Assembly: GCA_928721915.1 (NCBI GenBank)
Contig: CAKMVZ010000005.1
Coordinates: forward strand, 85,644-149,643
Direction of reading: 5' to 3'
Source: an uncultured Clostridia bacterium
GTDB taxonomy: Bacteria; Bacillota; Clostridia; TANB77; CAG-508
Length of the DNA stretch: 64,000 nucleotides
A program made the position numbers and the translations under genes. How positions within the stretch are numbered: the first letter of the stretch is position 1; every line of letters starts with the position of its first letter. This document shows, one piece after another, positions 39,264 through 48,471 of this stretch. The notes beneath the pieces were generated by a model. It saw nothing but the letters and a program-made list of their open reading frames with translations. It had not been told where the DNA came from and did no database searches.

Positions 39264-39443
39264 CTTAATGGGCTGTATTTCATCTGAATAACAAGTCGCA
39301 TTTTTGGCAACAAAATGAACATATTTTTGTGTCATAGTCAAAGTAGTATGACCTAAAATTAGTTGTAAGCTTAGTGGGTCACCACCATTTAAGGAGAATA
39401 AAATGAAAGAGTTTTTGGTTTGCTTTTGCCAGCAAATGGTCAA
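39261..39443 (-). pseudogene. C-terminal remnant of a tyrosine recombinase
   Basis: About 45 residues match the end of phage-type integrases: LNGGDPLSLQLILGHTTLTM then TQKYVHFVAKN, including the LGH motif and the catalytic Tyr. The upstream catalytic Arg and HxxR are missing, and the first residues of the open frame do not match the family, so the gene is truncated. It sits 32 bases from the 3' end of tRNA-Met, a usual attachment site, and points to a decayed integrated element. The flanking accessory genes may be what is left of it. Confidence 0.75.
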
Positions 39444-39513
39444 TGTTTAAAGAACAATTTGTTTTTTTCCTTGTTTGTGATAAAATAGTAAGCAATGAAA
39501 GCAAGGAGGTATT

Positions 39514-39879
39514 ATGAAAAAAATTTTAAAGATAATAGGAATAAGTATAATTGTTCTTTTTGCATTACTTTTTGCATTATTATATTGGGCGTTATTTGTG
39601 CAAGACAAGATTTTATATCCTAATGACTTATATATAAAAATGAATGAAATGGTGGAAAGTAAAAGCCTTATAGGTCTGTCAGAGACAGAACTTATAGAAT
39701 TATTAGGAGAACCAAAATTTAAATCGGAAGAAAGAGTAAAATCTTATACATATAGTGCAGGCTCAACAGTTAAAAAAAATATTTTAGTTGGAGAGTATCA
39801 AGGAAGATATTATGACTTGCAAATAACTTTTGATGAAAATAGCAAAGTGAAATCTGCATTAATACAACAAATACCATAA
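39514..39879 (+). CDS. small membrane-anchored protein, SmpA/BamE-like fold possible
   Basis: 121 residues: an N-terminal membrane helix (about 7-29), then a soluble domain with GLSETELIELLGEPKF, SYTYSAGST and YYDLQITFDENSKVKS. The order LSE.EL.ELLGEP, Y.Y, V.F.....V resembles SmpA/OmlA-type small domains found also in Gram-positive lipoproteins. No lipobox Cys is visible. AGGAGG precedes ATG 39514. Its neighbours are accessory genes. Confidence 0.6.
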   Translation: MKKILKIIGISIIVLFALLFALLYWALFVQDKILYPNDLYIKMNEMVESKSLIGLSETELIELLGEPKFKSEERVKSYTYSAGSTVKKNILVGEYQGRYYDLQITFDENSKVKSALIQQIP

Positions 39880-39967
39880 AATAATTAAGGTTAAATAATT
39901 CAATTATAAAATAAAAGCAAGTTATAATGAAGTGAACCAATGACAAATATAAAGTTCAAAAAATAGT

Positions 39968-40014
39968 GCACCATGTTTTTTATTAGAGTTAGTCTCTTTA
40001 AAAAAACATGGTGC
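39968..40014 (-). terminator. terminator of the minus-strand 40 kb gene
   Basis: GCACCATGTTTTT (39968-39980) and its complement (40002-40014) form a 13-base stem; on the minus strand T-rich sequence follows. Confidence 0.65.
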
Positions 40015-40026
40015 AATTTGTTGCTT

Positions 40027-40677
40027 TTAGTACATCGATTCTCTGGCTTTGGCAGCTTCTTTTTTGTGAAGATCCTCAAACATGTCATATTCACGATCTG
40101 CCTTTTTCATTATTGCAGATGCTGTAAAATATCCACCGAAGATTGCAAGAATAAGAACAAATATTGCACAAAGTACAACTATTGTTTCACTCTTTTTCTT
40201 GCCTTTTCCACCAAATAGAGCTTTAAAGACTCTACCAAAAGCACTAGGAGCGTTTCTGGCAACACTTATTGTATTATGAATCTGTGCATAAGTGTTCCAT
40301 CCTGCGGTTAGTCCACTTGAAAGAGTTTTTTCTTCGAAAAAGCCTTTTAAACTTTTCAGCCAGATGTAAAACCCTGTTGGGACTATGGTAAGTACTGTAA
40401 AGAGATAAATTAGATCTGAAGCAAGTTGCTCAAATTCTAAAATTATCTCAGGGTCTACTTCTGCAATTTGCAGAATAAATGGGCAGATAAGGAGTAATAT
40501 ATATCCATACACCATTGTAAATCCGGCTATTGCCATGATATAACCTATAATGATGTAAACTCTAAAACTACCTCCTACCTTTTTAGACTCCGTCCAATAC
40601 CGTCCTACGTAGCTTGCGTTTGCCCATGAGATGATAAAATTGAGCGCAAGCACTAAAAATAAAAGTAATATTGCCAT
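40027..40677 (-). CDS. four-helix membrane protein, probably imported; CGG used as Arg
   Basis: 216 residues with about four membrane helices (residues 2-20, 42-70, 92-112 and 165-188) and a cytoplasmic Lys-rich loop (FGGKGKKKSE) before the last one. Not a family I can name. Base composition is clearly higher in GC than in its neighbours. Codon 26 (40602-40600) is CGG and reads as Arg in SYVGRYWTESKK; a shift there would give Gly, Ile, Gly, Arg and leave the frame. GAAAGGAGCC upstream on this strand is the ribosome binding site, and it has its own terminator, so it is an independent unit. Confidence 0.7.
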   Translation of the reverse strand: MAILLLFLVLALNFIISWANASYVGRYWTESKKVGGSFRVYIIIGYIMAIAGFTMVYGYILLLICPFILQIAEVDPEIILEFEQLASDLIYLFTVLTIVPTGFYIWLKSLKGFFEEKTLSSGLTAGWNTYAQIHNTISVARNAPSAFGRVFKALFGGKGKKKSETIVVLCAIFVLILAIFGGYFTASAIMKKADREYDMFEDLHKKEAAKARESMY

Positions 40678-40790
40678 ATAAGGCTCCTTTCTGTAAAGCT
40701 AAGGCACAAAGATGTGCCTATAAACAACGGGTAACAAATACATTATATAATATTTTAAATAATAATACAAATTTTTACAAAATTTTTATA

Positions 40791-40819
40791 TTGAAAATTA
40801 GCTTTTTGTAATATATAAT
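40791..40819 (+). promoter_or_regulatory. promoter of the rdgB unit
   Basis: TTGAAA, 17 bases and TATAAT, 69 bases before the rdgB start. Confidence 0.6.
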
Positions 40820-40887
40820 ATAATTGTAAAATTAAAAAAAGTGTAATTTAATAGTATATTAAAATTAAAATAGGAGAAATTTAAAAA

Positions 40888-41488
40888 ATGAAAGTTGTTA
40901 TTGCTAGTAATAATGAAGGTAAAATAAAAGAATATAAGGAAATATTAAAGCCTTTTGGATTTGATGTTATATCTCAAAAGGAAGCAGGTATTAATGTTGA
41001 AATTCCTGAAACAGGTACAAGTTATAAAGAAAATGCTTTTCTTAAAGCTGAAGGAATATATAAGTTAATAAAAACAGCAGTTTTATCAGATGATAGTGGA
41101 CTTTCAATAGAGTTTTTGCGGAGGCGCTCCGGGGCTTTATTCTGCAAGATTTAAATCTGAGCTTCCTCAAAAGGAGAAAAACCAGTATATTTTAGATGAA
41201 ATGAAAAATGCAAATGATAGAAGAGCAAAATTTGTATGTAGTATATGTTTTATATTTGAAAATGGAGAAAAAATAGAAGTCCAAGGAATTTGTAATGGGA
41301 AAATAACAAAAGAAATAAGAGGAGATAGAGGTTTTGGTTTTGATCCGATTTTCATTCCAAATGGATATGATAAAACATTTTCTGAAATTGGACAAGAAGA
41401 AAAAAATAAAATTTCACATAGAGCTAGAGCTATTAAGGAATTAATAAAAAGATTAGAAAAAAATATGGAAGGAAATAAAAATGAATAA
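40888..41488 (+). CDS. rdgB: XTP/dITP pyrophosphatase RdgB, one CGG +1 shift
   Basis: A Ham1/RdgB house-cleaning enzyme that hydrolyses non-canonical purine triphosphates such as dITP and XTP. 199 residues, normal length, read as 40888-41118, skip C41119, then 41120-41488. The N-terminal ASNNEGKIKEYK, ETGTSYKENAFLKAE and LSDDSGLSIEFL motifs are in the first frame. The +1 frame gives GGAPGLYSARFKSE, the substrate-loop motif, and later GDRGFGFDPIFIPNG and SHRARAI. The unshifted frame reads RRRSGALFCKI then stops. It overlaps the next gene by 8 bases. Confidence 0.92.
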
Positions 41489-42723
41489 AGAAAAAATATT
41501 AGATGAAGCAGCTTGGTGTTTGGGGTGTAAGCTAAAACCTTGTAGCAAGGCTTGCCCTATGCACACAAATATACCAGAATTTATAGAAAAAATAAAAAAG
41601 AATAATTTTGAAGAAAGTTATAATATATTAATTCAAAATAATTTGTTTAGTCATGTTTGTAGTTTAGTATGTCCTCAAGAAGAACAATGTGAAGGTTCTT
41701 GTATAAGAGGAATAAAACAAACTCCAACTAAAATAGGATTTTTGGAAAAATCAGTTAATGAATGGGCTTTAGAAAATAATATTAAACCTAAAATTGAAAT
41801 TTTAAATAAAAATTATCTTAAAAAAGTTGCTATAATTGGAAGTGGACCTGCTCGGGCTTTCTTGTGCTTATGAACTTGTAAAAAAAGGTATAAAATCAGT
41901 AGTATATGAAAAAGAACAGTCTGCAGGAGGCCTTTTAAGATATGGAATTCCTGATTTTAGACTTGATAAAAAAATAATAGATAAAATTATAGAAATTTTA
42001 AAAGAATATGGAGTAGAATTTAAAACTGGATTTGAACTTGGTAAAAATATTCATATAAATGAATTAAAAAAAGAATATGAATATATTTTTGTTGGAATTG
42101 GAGCTGAGATTTCTAGTAAATATAGTCTATCAAATGAAAATTTAAAAGGCATATATGATTCTGATGAATTTTTAAAAGCTTATAATTATAAAAAATCAAT
42201 TAAAAATTTAGGAAAAGTAGTTGTAATAGGTGGAGGAAATGTTGCGATGGACTCTGCAAGAGCGGCTATTAGAATGGGTGCTAAAGAAGTTTCAATTTTA
42301 TATAGAAGAGATAGAAGTCATATGCCAGCAAGAGAAATTGAATTAGATGATTGTTTAAAAGATGGAGTTAAATTTAAAGAATTAGTTAGGGTTATTTCAG
42401 CTAATAGTGATGAAAATTTTGTAAAAAGTGTTCATTGTATTAATACTAAAATTGTAGATGGAAAAGCAGTAGATGATGAAGGAGAATTTGATTATCCGGC
42501 AGATACAGTAGTTTTTGCAATTGGATTAAAACCTAATAAAGAATTGTTAGAACAAGAAGGATTTGAATTAGAAAGCTGGGGAACAATTAAAGTTGATGAA
42601 AAAAATCAAACATCTATTGAAAATGTATATAGTGGAGGAGATGTAATAGATAATAAATCTGTTGTATGTAAAGCTTTGGCATCTGGAAAAAAAGCTGCTA
42701 AAAGTATTTTAGAAAAAATTTAA
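41481..42723 (+). CDS. GltD-like NAD(P)H oxidoreductase (glutamate synthase small-subunit family), one CGG +1 shift
   Basis: 413 residues, read as 41481-41852, skip C41853, then 41854-42723. The N-terminal domain has the two-cluster Cys pattern CLGCKLKPCSKACPMHTNIP and CSLVCPQEEQCEGSC. The FAD-binding loop is interrupted by the site: IIGSGPA then GLSCAYELVKKG. It is followed by GGLLRYGIPDFRLDK, the NADPH-binding VVIGGGNVAMDSARAA and YSGGDVIDNKSVVCKALASG. No large GltB subunit is nearby, so it may work alone or with another partner (compare SudA/NfnB-type proteins). This is the only site where the Gly codon is GGG. Confidence 0.88.
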
Positions 42724-42732
42724 AAATAAAAA

Positions 42733-42775
42733 TGAAGTGAACTTTTTATTTAAAAGCTCACTTTATTTATTATTA
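42733..42775 (+). terminator. weak terminator after the GltD-like gene
   Basis: AAGTGAAC and GCTCACTT with one mismatch, followed by T-rich DNA. Confidence 0.45.
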
Positions 42776-42781
42776 TAAAAA

Positions 42782-42955
42782 TTATTTTTTGTTTTTTTCT
42801 CTTTTATTTTTAGGAATGATAACTTTTTCTTTCATTGCTTCTTTATTTTTAGGTCTTAAACTATTTACACAATCTTTTGCTTCTGAAAAATTTAATTCAG
42901 AATCATCACCTATTATAACTTCAATATCTAAATCTTTATTTTTCTCATCTTTCAT
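42782..42955 (-). CDS. small charged hypothetical protein
   Basis: 57 residues starting MKDEKNKDLDIEVIIGDDSE and ending in a Lys-rich tail (NKREKNKK). GAAAGGAATG lies 10 bases upstream on this strand. It contains no CGG. The codon pattern is native, with A/T third positions. No family recognised. It is called because of the good ribosome binding site and coding composition between two convergently placed units. Confidence 0.5.
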   Translation of the reverse strand: MKDEKNKDLDIEVIIGDDSELNFSEAKDCVNSLRPKNKEAMKEKVIIPKNKREKNKK

Positions 42956-43133
42956 AATAAATTCATTCCTTTCTTTTTATTTTAAGATATAAAAATTGAT
43001 ATCTTTTAGGAATTTTACAAATTTATTATAGCAAATGAAGTTTAAAAAGTCAATTAATCTAATTTTTAAGTGCGAACAGGTTTACAAACATGCTCTTAAA
43101 TGATATAATACTTAATATTTAAGGAGATTTATT

Positions 43134-43733
43134 ATGGATATAGAAAAAGCAGAAGCTATAATTGAAGCAATGTTGTTTTCAACTGGTTCTATTATAACTA
43201 TAAAAGATATTATGAATGCAGTGGAACTAGGTGCTAGCGATATTGAAAAAATTATGCAAAAAATGAAAAGTAAATATGATGAACAAAGTTCAGGAATAGA
43301 GCTTATAAAAATAGATGACGGATATCAATTATGTACAAAAAAAGAATACTATGATTATATTTATCCATTATTTGATAATAGAGCAAAACCAAATATTTCT
43401 AATGCTGCATTAGAAACTTTATCTATTATTGCATATAATCCTAAGATTACTCGTTCTGAAATTGATGCAATAAGAGGTGTTAATTCAGATGGAACTATTT
43501 ATAAACTTTTAGAATATAACTTAATTGAAGAAGCAGGTAAATTAGATGCACCAGGTAAGCCAACTTTATATAAAGTAACGCCTAATTTTATGAAGATGTT
43601 TGGAATATCAAGTTTAGATGATTTACCAGAACTTCCAAGATATAAATTAGATGAAAATGAACAAATTGTTATAGATGAAGTTTTAGAAGAAAATAAAACA
43701 AATGAGGCTCCAGATCCCGAAAGGGTAGATTAA
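43134..43733 (+). CDS. scpB: segregation and condensation protein B
   Basis: A kleisin-associated winged-helix protein of the SMC-ScpAB complex. 199 residues: AEAIIEAMLFSTGSIITIKD, a first winged helix with GIELIKIDDGYQLCTKKEYY, then ALETLSIIAYNPKITRSEID with RGVNSDGTIYKLLEYNLIEE and PGKPTLYKVTPNFMKMFGIS. These are the ScpB signatures. Its partner smc lies 12 kb upstream; scpA is not in the window. AAGGAG lies 6 bases before ATG 43134. Confidence 0.92.
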   Translation: MDIEKAEAIIEAMLFSTGSIITIKDIMNAVELGASDIEKIMQKMKSKYDEQSSGIELIKIDDGYQLCTKKEYYDYIYPLFDNRAKPNISNAALETLSIIAYNPKITRSEIDAIRGVNSDGTIYKLLEYNLIEEAGKLDAPGKPTLYKVTPNFMKMFGISSLDDLPELPRYKLDENEQIVIDEVLEENKTNEAPDPERVD

Positions 43734-43802
43734 TTTATATTTTAGGCATATAAATTATTATTAAGAATGCTAAAAGTAGCTTTTTAAGAAAGGATGGAGA
43801 TT

Positions 43803-45242
43803 ATGAAAGAAAAAGAAAATTTTGTAAAAGAAATAACAAATATAGAAGATGATTTTGCTAAATGGTATACAGATATTGTTTTAAAGGCAGAACTTGCTGA
43901 TTATACAGATACAAAAGGATGTATTGCAATTAAGCCTTATGGATACGCAATTTGGGAAAATATAAAAGATTATACAGATAAAAAATTTAAAGAATCAGGT
44001 GTAGAAAATGTTTATTTTCCAGAACTTATCCCAGAAAGTTTGTTAAAAAAAGAAGAAGATCATGTTGAAGGTTTTGCTCCAGAAGTTGCATGGGTTACAA
44101 ATGCTGGTGGAGAAGATTTAGAAGAAAGATATTGTATTAGGCCTACTTCTGAAACAATGTTTAGTACACTTTATTCAAAATGGCTTAGTTCATGGAGAGA
44201 TTTACCAATGGTATATAATCAATGGTGTAGTGTATTAAGATGGGAAAAAGAAACAAGACCATTTTTACGTTCAAGAGAATTTTTGTGGCAAGAAGGTCAT
44301 ACTATTCATGAAACTGCAGAAGAGGCAAAAGAAAGAACAATTCAAATGTTAAATATTTATGCAGATGTTATAGAAAATTTCTTAGCAATTCCAGTTTTAA
44401 AAGGATTAAAAACAGAAAAGGAAAAATTTGCTGGAGCAGAGGAAACATATACAGTAGAAAGCTTAATGCATGATGGTAGAGCTCTTCAATCAGGAACATC
44501 TCATTATTTTGCACAAAATTTTACAAAACCTTTTGATATTAAATTTCAAAACCGTGAAGGTAAAGAAGAATACGCATATCAAACATCTTGGGGAATTAGT
44601 ACAAGACTTATAGGTGGAATTATTATGGCTCATGGTGATGATAGAGGATTAAAACTCCCACCAAAAGTAGCTCCAATCCAAGTTATTATAATTCCTATTG
44701 CTCAGCATAAAGAGGGAGTTTTGGATAAAGCAAATGAAATTTTTTCTACATTAAAAGCTGAATATAGAGTTAAAGTAGATGATAGAGACAATTATTCTAC
44801 AGGATTTAAATTTAATGATTGGGAGATGAGAGGTGTTCCAATTAGGTTAGAAATTGGACCAAGAGATATTGAAAATGGAACTTGTATCTTAGTAAGACGT
44901 GATACTTTCCAAAAAGAAACAGTTCAAATTTCTAATTTAAGTAATAGAATTAAAGAATTATTAGAAGATATTCATAAAAATATGTATAATAGTTGCTTAG
45001 AAAATGTTAAGAAAAGAACAACAATTGCTCATACTTTAGATGAAATTTTAAATAATTTAAACACAAATCAAGGATATGTAAAAACTATGTGGTGTGGAGA
45101 AACTAAGTGTGAGGATAAAGTAAAAGAAGTTACTGGAGCTCATTCAAGATGTATTCCATTTAAGCAGGAAAATTTAGGCGACAAATGCGCTATATGTGGT
45201 AAACCTGCTAAAAAAATGATCGTTTGGGGGAGACAATATTAA
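43803..45242 (+). CDS. proS: prolyl-tRNA synthetase (short, archaeal/eukaryal-like form)
   Basis: 479 residues, the form without the editing insertion found in many Firmicutes and Archaea. Class II motifs: motif 2 LRWEKETRPFLRSREFLWQE, GHTIHETAEEA, and motif 3 GISTRLIGGIIMAHGDDRGL. The anticodon-binding domain (about 290-390) has GVPIRLEIGPRDIENG. A C-terminal zinc-like region shows CGETKCEDKVKE and DKCAICGKPAKK, ending in the characteristic WGRQY. ATG 43803 is preferred because the upstream ATG 43794 would have its ribosome binding site too close. Confidence 0.93.
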   Translation: MKEKENFVKEITNIEDDFAKWYTDIVLKAELADYTDTKGCIAIKPYGYAIWENIKDYTDKKFKESGVENVYFPELIPESLLKKEEDHVEGFAPEVAWVTNAGGEDLEERYCIRPTSETMFSTLYSKWLSSWRDLPMVYNQWCSVLRWEKETRPFLRSREFLWQEGHTIHETAEEAKERTIQMLNIYADVIENFLAIPVLKGLKTEKEKFAGAEETYTVESLMHDGRALQSGTSHYFAQNFTKPFDIKFQNREGKEEYAYQTSWGISTRLIGGIIMAHGDDRGLKLPPKVAPIQVIIIPIAQHKEGVLDKANEIFSTLKAEYRVKVDDRDNYSTGFKFNDWEMRGVPIRLEIGPRDIENGTCILVRRDTFQKETVQISNLSNRIKELLEDIHKNMYNSCLENVKKRTTIAHTLDEILNNLNTNQGYVKTMWCGETKCEDKVKEVTGAHSRCIPFKQENLGDKCAICGKPAKKMIVWGRQY

Positions 45243-45250
45243 TCTAAAAA

Positions 45251-45279
45251 TTGACACAAAACTAATGTTTTGATATAAT
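45251..45279 (+). promoter_or_regulatory. promoter of the 45.3 kb unknown gene
   Basis: Consensus TTGACA, 17 bases and TATAAT, 53 bases upstream of ATG 45333. Confidence 0.7.
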
Positions 45280-45332
45280 AAAAAAGTACTGATTTTTATT
45301 ACTTAAAATAATTGTAATAAAAGGAGAATAAA

Positions 45333-47336
45333 ATGGATAATAAAATTATTTCTTTAGATGAATATTTAAATTTTAGAAGAAATTATAGATTAATAAAAGT
45401 AGATACAGTAAAGTCCACGATAGAAAAATACAAAATAGGTGAATTTTCAGGGAAAAGCGAAGAGGAAGTTCAAAAATTTTATGAAGATTTAACAGATAGG
45501 TTAAATGATATGATTGAACATCCTTGCGGAGAAACTGCTTTTGAAGTTAGTAAAATTATTACAGAAAATAATATTAATACAAAAGATTTTGATATTATTT
45601 TTGATATGATAAAAACTACTGATAAAGCTAATTTAGAATCTAAAGAAGAAAAATTAGATGTCTCTGAAATAGAAGAATTTTTTGAAGAAGAAGAAAAAAA
45701 TGAGAATAAGGTACCAATTGTAGATTTAAGTGATTTATCTGATGAAATATATGAGGAAAATTCTATAGATTATCAGCAAGCTTTAGAAGAGGAAAAATTT
45801 AAAAGAGAAATAGAAGAAGATTTTTTAGATGATATAGGTTCTGGTTTAGACGATTATGTTGATAATATTGAATTTGAAGAAGAATACGAAAAATCTTCTA
45901 AGCCTTATAATATGATTTCAAAATTATCTAAAAGCTTTAAGACAAATATAGAAAAATTAAAAGGAAATCATGAATTTAAATTTACAACTCCTAAAATTGC
46001 TGAGAAATTAGCTTTAGTTTTTGCAAAAGCTAAAAATATGGTTAAAATTTCAGAAGAAAATAAACCAAAAATTAAATTTAATAGTAAAAAGGTAATAAAT
46101 TTTAAATTTAAAAAAAGTAAAGGATTTATGGAGCGAGCTTACCAAAAAGCTCAATCTAAAAAATTTGAGAATACAAGAGAAGTAATTGAAGAGTCTAAAC
46201 TATTTTCAGATTTATTATTAAAGACATATAAGGAAAAATCAGCAAAGTTATCTGTTAATTTAAATTCAATAAAAAATGCTGATTTAAGAGATGATATTGA
46301 ATATGTTAGAAATCCGGAAAATACAAATTTACAAGATATTGCTGAGCTTAGAATAAATGTTGAAGATGAATATCTTACGCATATTGATTATTTGCGTGAA
46401 GCATTAGATGATATTGTAACAGGAAAGTTAAAGACTGATTTAGCAAATCAAACTAAATTAACAGATGAAGAAATTAATCAACTATTGTATGGATATACTG
46501 GTTTAAAAACAGATGACTTTTATACTCAAACTTCAAATTCTACTATGCTAGGAATAGATGAAAATGGTAATTTACAAATTTCTAAAAAATCACCATTAAA
46601 TATAGAAGAAATAAAAGGAACTGAATTAGAAGAAGAACTTAGAAGATATGCAATGATACCAAATATTAGAGAACTAAAAGATTATGAAATTTTGCAGCTT
46701 TCTAAAATTATAAAGGTTCAAGATGGAAAAATTAGAGTTAATTTTGGATATTTATTTGATGGTAAAACTCCTTATGATATAAGTTGGACATCTAAAAAGG
46801 TTCCAATATTTGCAAATAAAGCTCCTGAATCTAAAACAGAATGGAATAAATATCTTGATGCTAAAAGAACAATAGGAGATAGATTACAATTATTTAAAAA
46901 TTTATATGGACAAGAATTTTATTTAAAAGGTATGGAAAATATTTTGCCAGATGCTTTTTCAAAATTTGAAAGCATGGAAGTGTATGAACAAATATTACAA
47001 GAATTAGATGCTTTGGAAGATTTAGAAAAAACAAAAATTTTAAGTAGGCAAATTCAATTTTTAGATGATAAAGCAATAGGTTTAGAAGAATCAAGAAAAT
47101 TAACAAAAAAACAAAAGCATACTAGAAGTTATTTAAGAAAAATTGCCACAAGGAAAATTTTTGAACTAAGAGATCAAGGTTTATCTATTGGTGAAAAAAT
47201 TGATGAAAATGGTAAAGTAGGAGAAAAAGTACTTTTGGAAGCAAGAAGTAAATTAAATTTAGAAAAAATTATTTCAGCTGATTCTAAAAAAATAAATAAA
47301 ATAAAAAGTCAAGATGAACAAACAAACCCTAGATAA
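45333..47336 (+). CDS. large acidic/basic hypothetical protein
   Basis: 667 residues with no signal peptide or membrane helix, and not a family I recognise. The N-terminal 200 residues are strongly acidic (EEFFEEEEKNENK; IEEDFLDDIGSGLDD). The next 130 are basic and repeat-like (KFTTPKIAEKL, KFNSKKVINFKFKKSKGFME). The C-terminal half is helical and mixed. This charge pattern suggests binding to nucleic acid or other proteins in the cytoplasm. It has its own strong promoter and a terminator (47323-47352) shared with the convergent HD-GYP gene. Confidence 0.6.
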   Translation: MDNKIISLDEYLNFRRNYRLIKVDTVKSTIEKYKIGEFSGKSEEEVQKFYEDLTDRLNDMIEHPCGETAFEVSKIITENNINTKDFDIIFDMIKTTDKANLESKEEKLDVSEIEEFFEEEEKNENKVPIVDLSDLSDEIYEENSIDYQQALEEEKFKREIEEDFLDDIGSGLDDYVDNIEFEEEYEKSSKPYNMISKLSKSFKTNIEKLKGNHEFKFTTPKIAEKLALVFAKAKNMVKISEENKPKIKFNSKKVINFKFKKSKGFMERAYQKAQSKKFENTREVIEESKLFSDLLLKTYKEKSAKLSVNLNSIKNADLRDDIEYVRNPENTNLQDIAELRINVEDEYLTHIDYLREALDDIVTGKLKTDLANQTKLTDEEINQLLYGYTGLKTDDFYTQTSNSTMLGIDENGNLQISKKSPLNIEEIKGTELEEELRRYAMIPNIRELKDYEILQLSKIIKVQDGKIRVNFGYLFDGKTPYDISWTSKKVPIFANKAPESKTEWNKYLDAKRTIGDRLQLFKNLYGQEFYLKGMENILPDAFSKFESMEVYEQILQELDALEDLEKTKILSRQIQFLDDKAIGLEESRKLTKKQKHTRSYLRKIATRKIFELRDQGLSIGEKIDENGKVGEKVLLEARSKLNLEKIISADSKKINKIKSQDEQTNPR

Positions 47337-47352
47337 AATTTCTAGGGTTTAT
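47323..47352. terminator. bidirectional terminator
   Basis: AAACCCTAGA and TCTAGGGTTT around an AT loop, T-rich on both strands, between convergent genes. Confidence 0.75.
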
Positions 47353-47355
47353 TTT

Positions 47356-48317
47356 TTATACTCTTAATTTTTTAATTTGCTTTGTCTCATCATATAGTTT
47401 TTTTATGTGAGCTTCACGTGCTTTTAAAGAATCTATTAATTGATTATATATATCTGGAACGCTTTCTACTTTTTCATTTTGTCTAAGGCAAGCTTTTACG
47501 CCACCTTTAAAATATTCTCGTTTTTTTTCATTTTTTGCTTTTAGCATTTGGTTATAATAACCGAAGTGCTACTTTTACTCTTTTTATTTCGCTTTTTAAG
47601 TATTCTACATAATCTGTTCTTGCAGAAATTTCATATTCAATATCGTCTATTGCAACTTTAAATAATGCACGAACTATTTTTCTATCTATTTTTCCGTACA
47701 TTGGTCTCATCAGCCATAATTTTTAAACCATCTTGAATATTAGTTACAGATTTTTTTTCATTTGGTTTTGCATCATTAATAAGCATGTTTAATGTTTCTA
47801 CAATTCCAACATGAGTTTTATATTGTCTTTTTGCAGAAATTGCTTCAAATTCATCTGCAACTCTTATTATTTGTGCCTCATAAGGTATTTCATTTCCTTT
47901 AACTCCATTTGGATATCCGAGAACCATCTAAGGCTTCATGATGATATAAAGTACCTGCTGCATATGGTCTTAATTTAGGGTCTTTCATACACATATTATA
48001 TCCGTATAGTAGTATGTGTTTTCATTATTTCAAATTCCTCTTGAGTAAGTTTTGTAGGTTTTTGAAGTATTGATGGTGGTATAAAAGTTTTTCCGAATAT
48101 CGTGAATGTATGCGCATGTTGTACAATAAATTGTAAAACCTTCATCTAATTTTAAGTTTTCACATAATCTACAAGTTATACTTGCAACATTTTCAGAGTG
48201 CCTTCTAGTATAGGCATCCAAAGTGTCTAACATTGATAATTGATAACGTATTTTTTCTTCTAAATTATATGATTTTAAAGCAGTTTTACTAAAAAAATCA
48301 AATTCTTCTGTAACCAT
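47356..48317 (-). CDS. HD-GYP domain protein with five CGG +1 shifts
   Basis: A predicted cyclic-di-nucleotide phosphodiesterase of the HD-GYP type, about 318 residues once C48095, C48004, C47919, C47696 and C47563 (minus-strand positions) are skipped. The six segments join as AYIHDI/GKTFIPPSILQ, KTHTTI/GYNMCMKDP, HHEALDGS/GYPNGVKGNEI, ADETNV/GKIDRKI and KVAL/GYYNQMLKAK. The first restores the HD metal motif HDIGK. The third restores the GYP motif with HHE and DGSGYP. There is no sensor or receiver domain, only a short N-terminal helix. The five breaks in one native minus-strand gene show the effect is not tied to the plus strand. ATG 48317 follows AAGAGGAAA. Confidence 0.85.
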
Positions 48318-48400
48318 AATTTTTTCCTCTTTCTTAAGTATTTATTTTAATTTAATTTTACTTATAAAAATTAGATTTGTAAATATTTATAAATAAAATA

Positions 48401-48429
48401 TTGAAAAAAATTTTTATTATAGATATAAT
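48401..48429 (+). promoter_or_regulatory. promoter of clpB
   Basis: TTGAAA, 17 bases and TATAAT, 42 bases before ATG 48472. I see no CIRCE or CtsR operator next to it. Confidence 0.6.
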
Positions 48430-48471
48430 ATTTTATGTAAAAAAATATAAAAAGGAGTTTTTACTAAAATT

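Noticed and set aside
41119..41136. A second shift at the CCGGGG just after the rdgB site
   Set aside because: After the first shift this reads GCT CCG GGG (Ala-Pro-Gly) in frame and matches the family; CGG is out of frame there.
42789..42992. A plus-strand hydrophobic frame at 42.8-43.0 kb
   Set aside because: It is the complement of the better-supported 57-residue minus-strand gene, which has a ribosome binding site.
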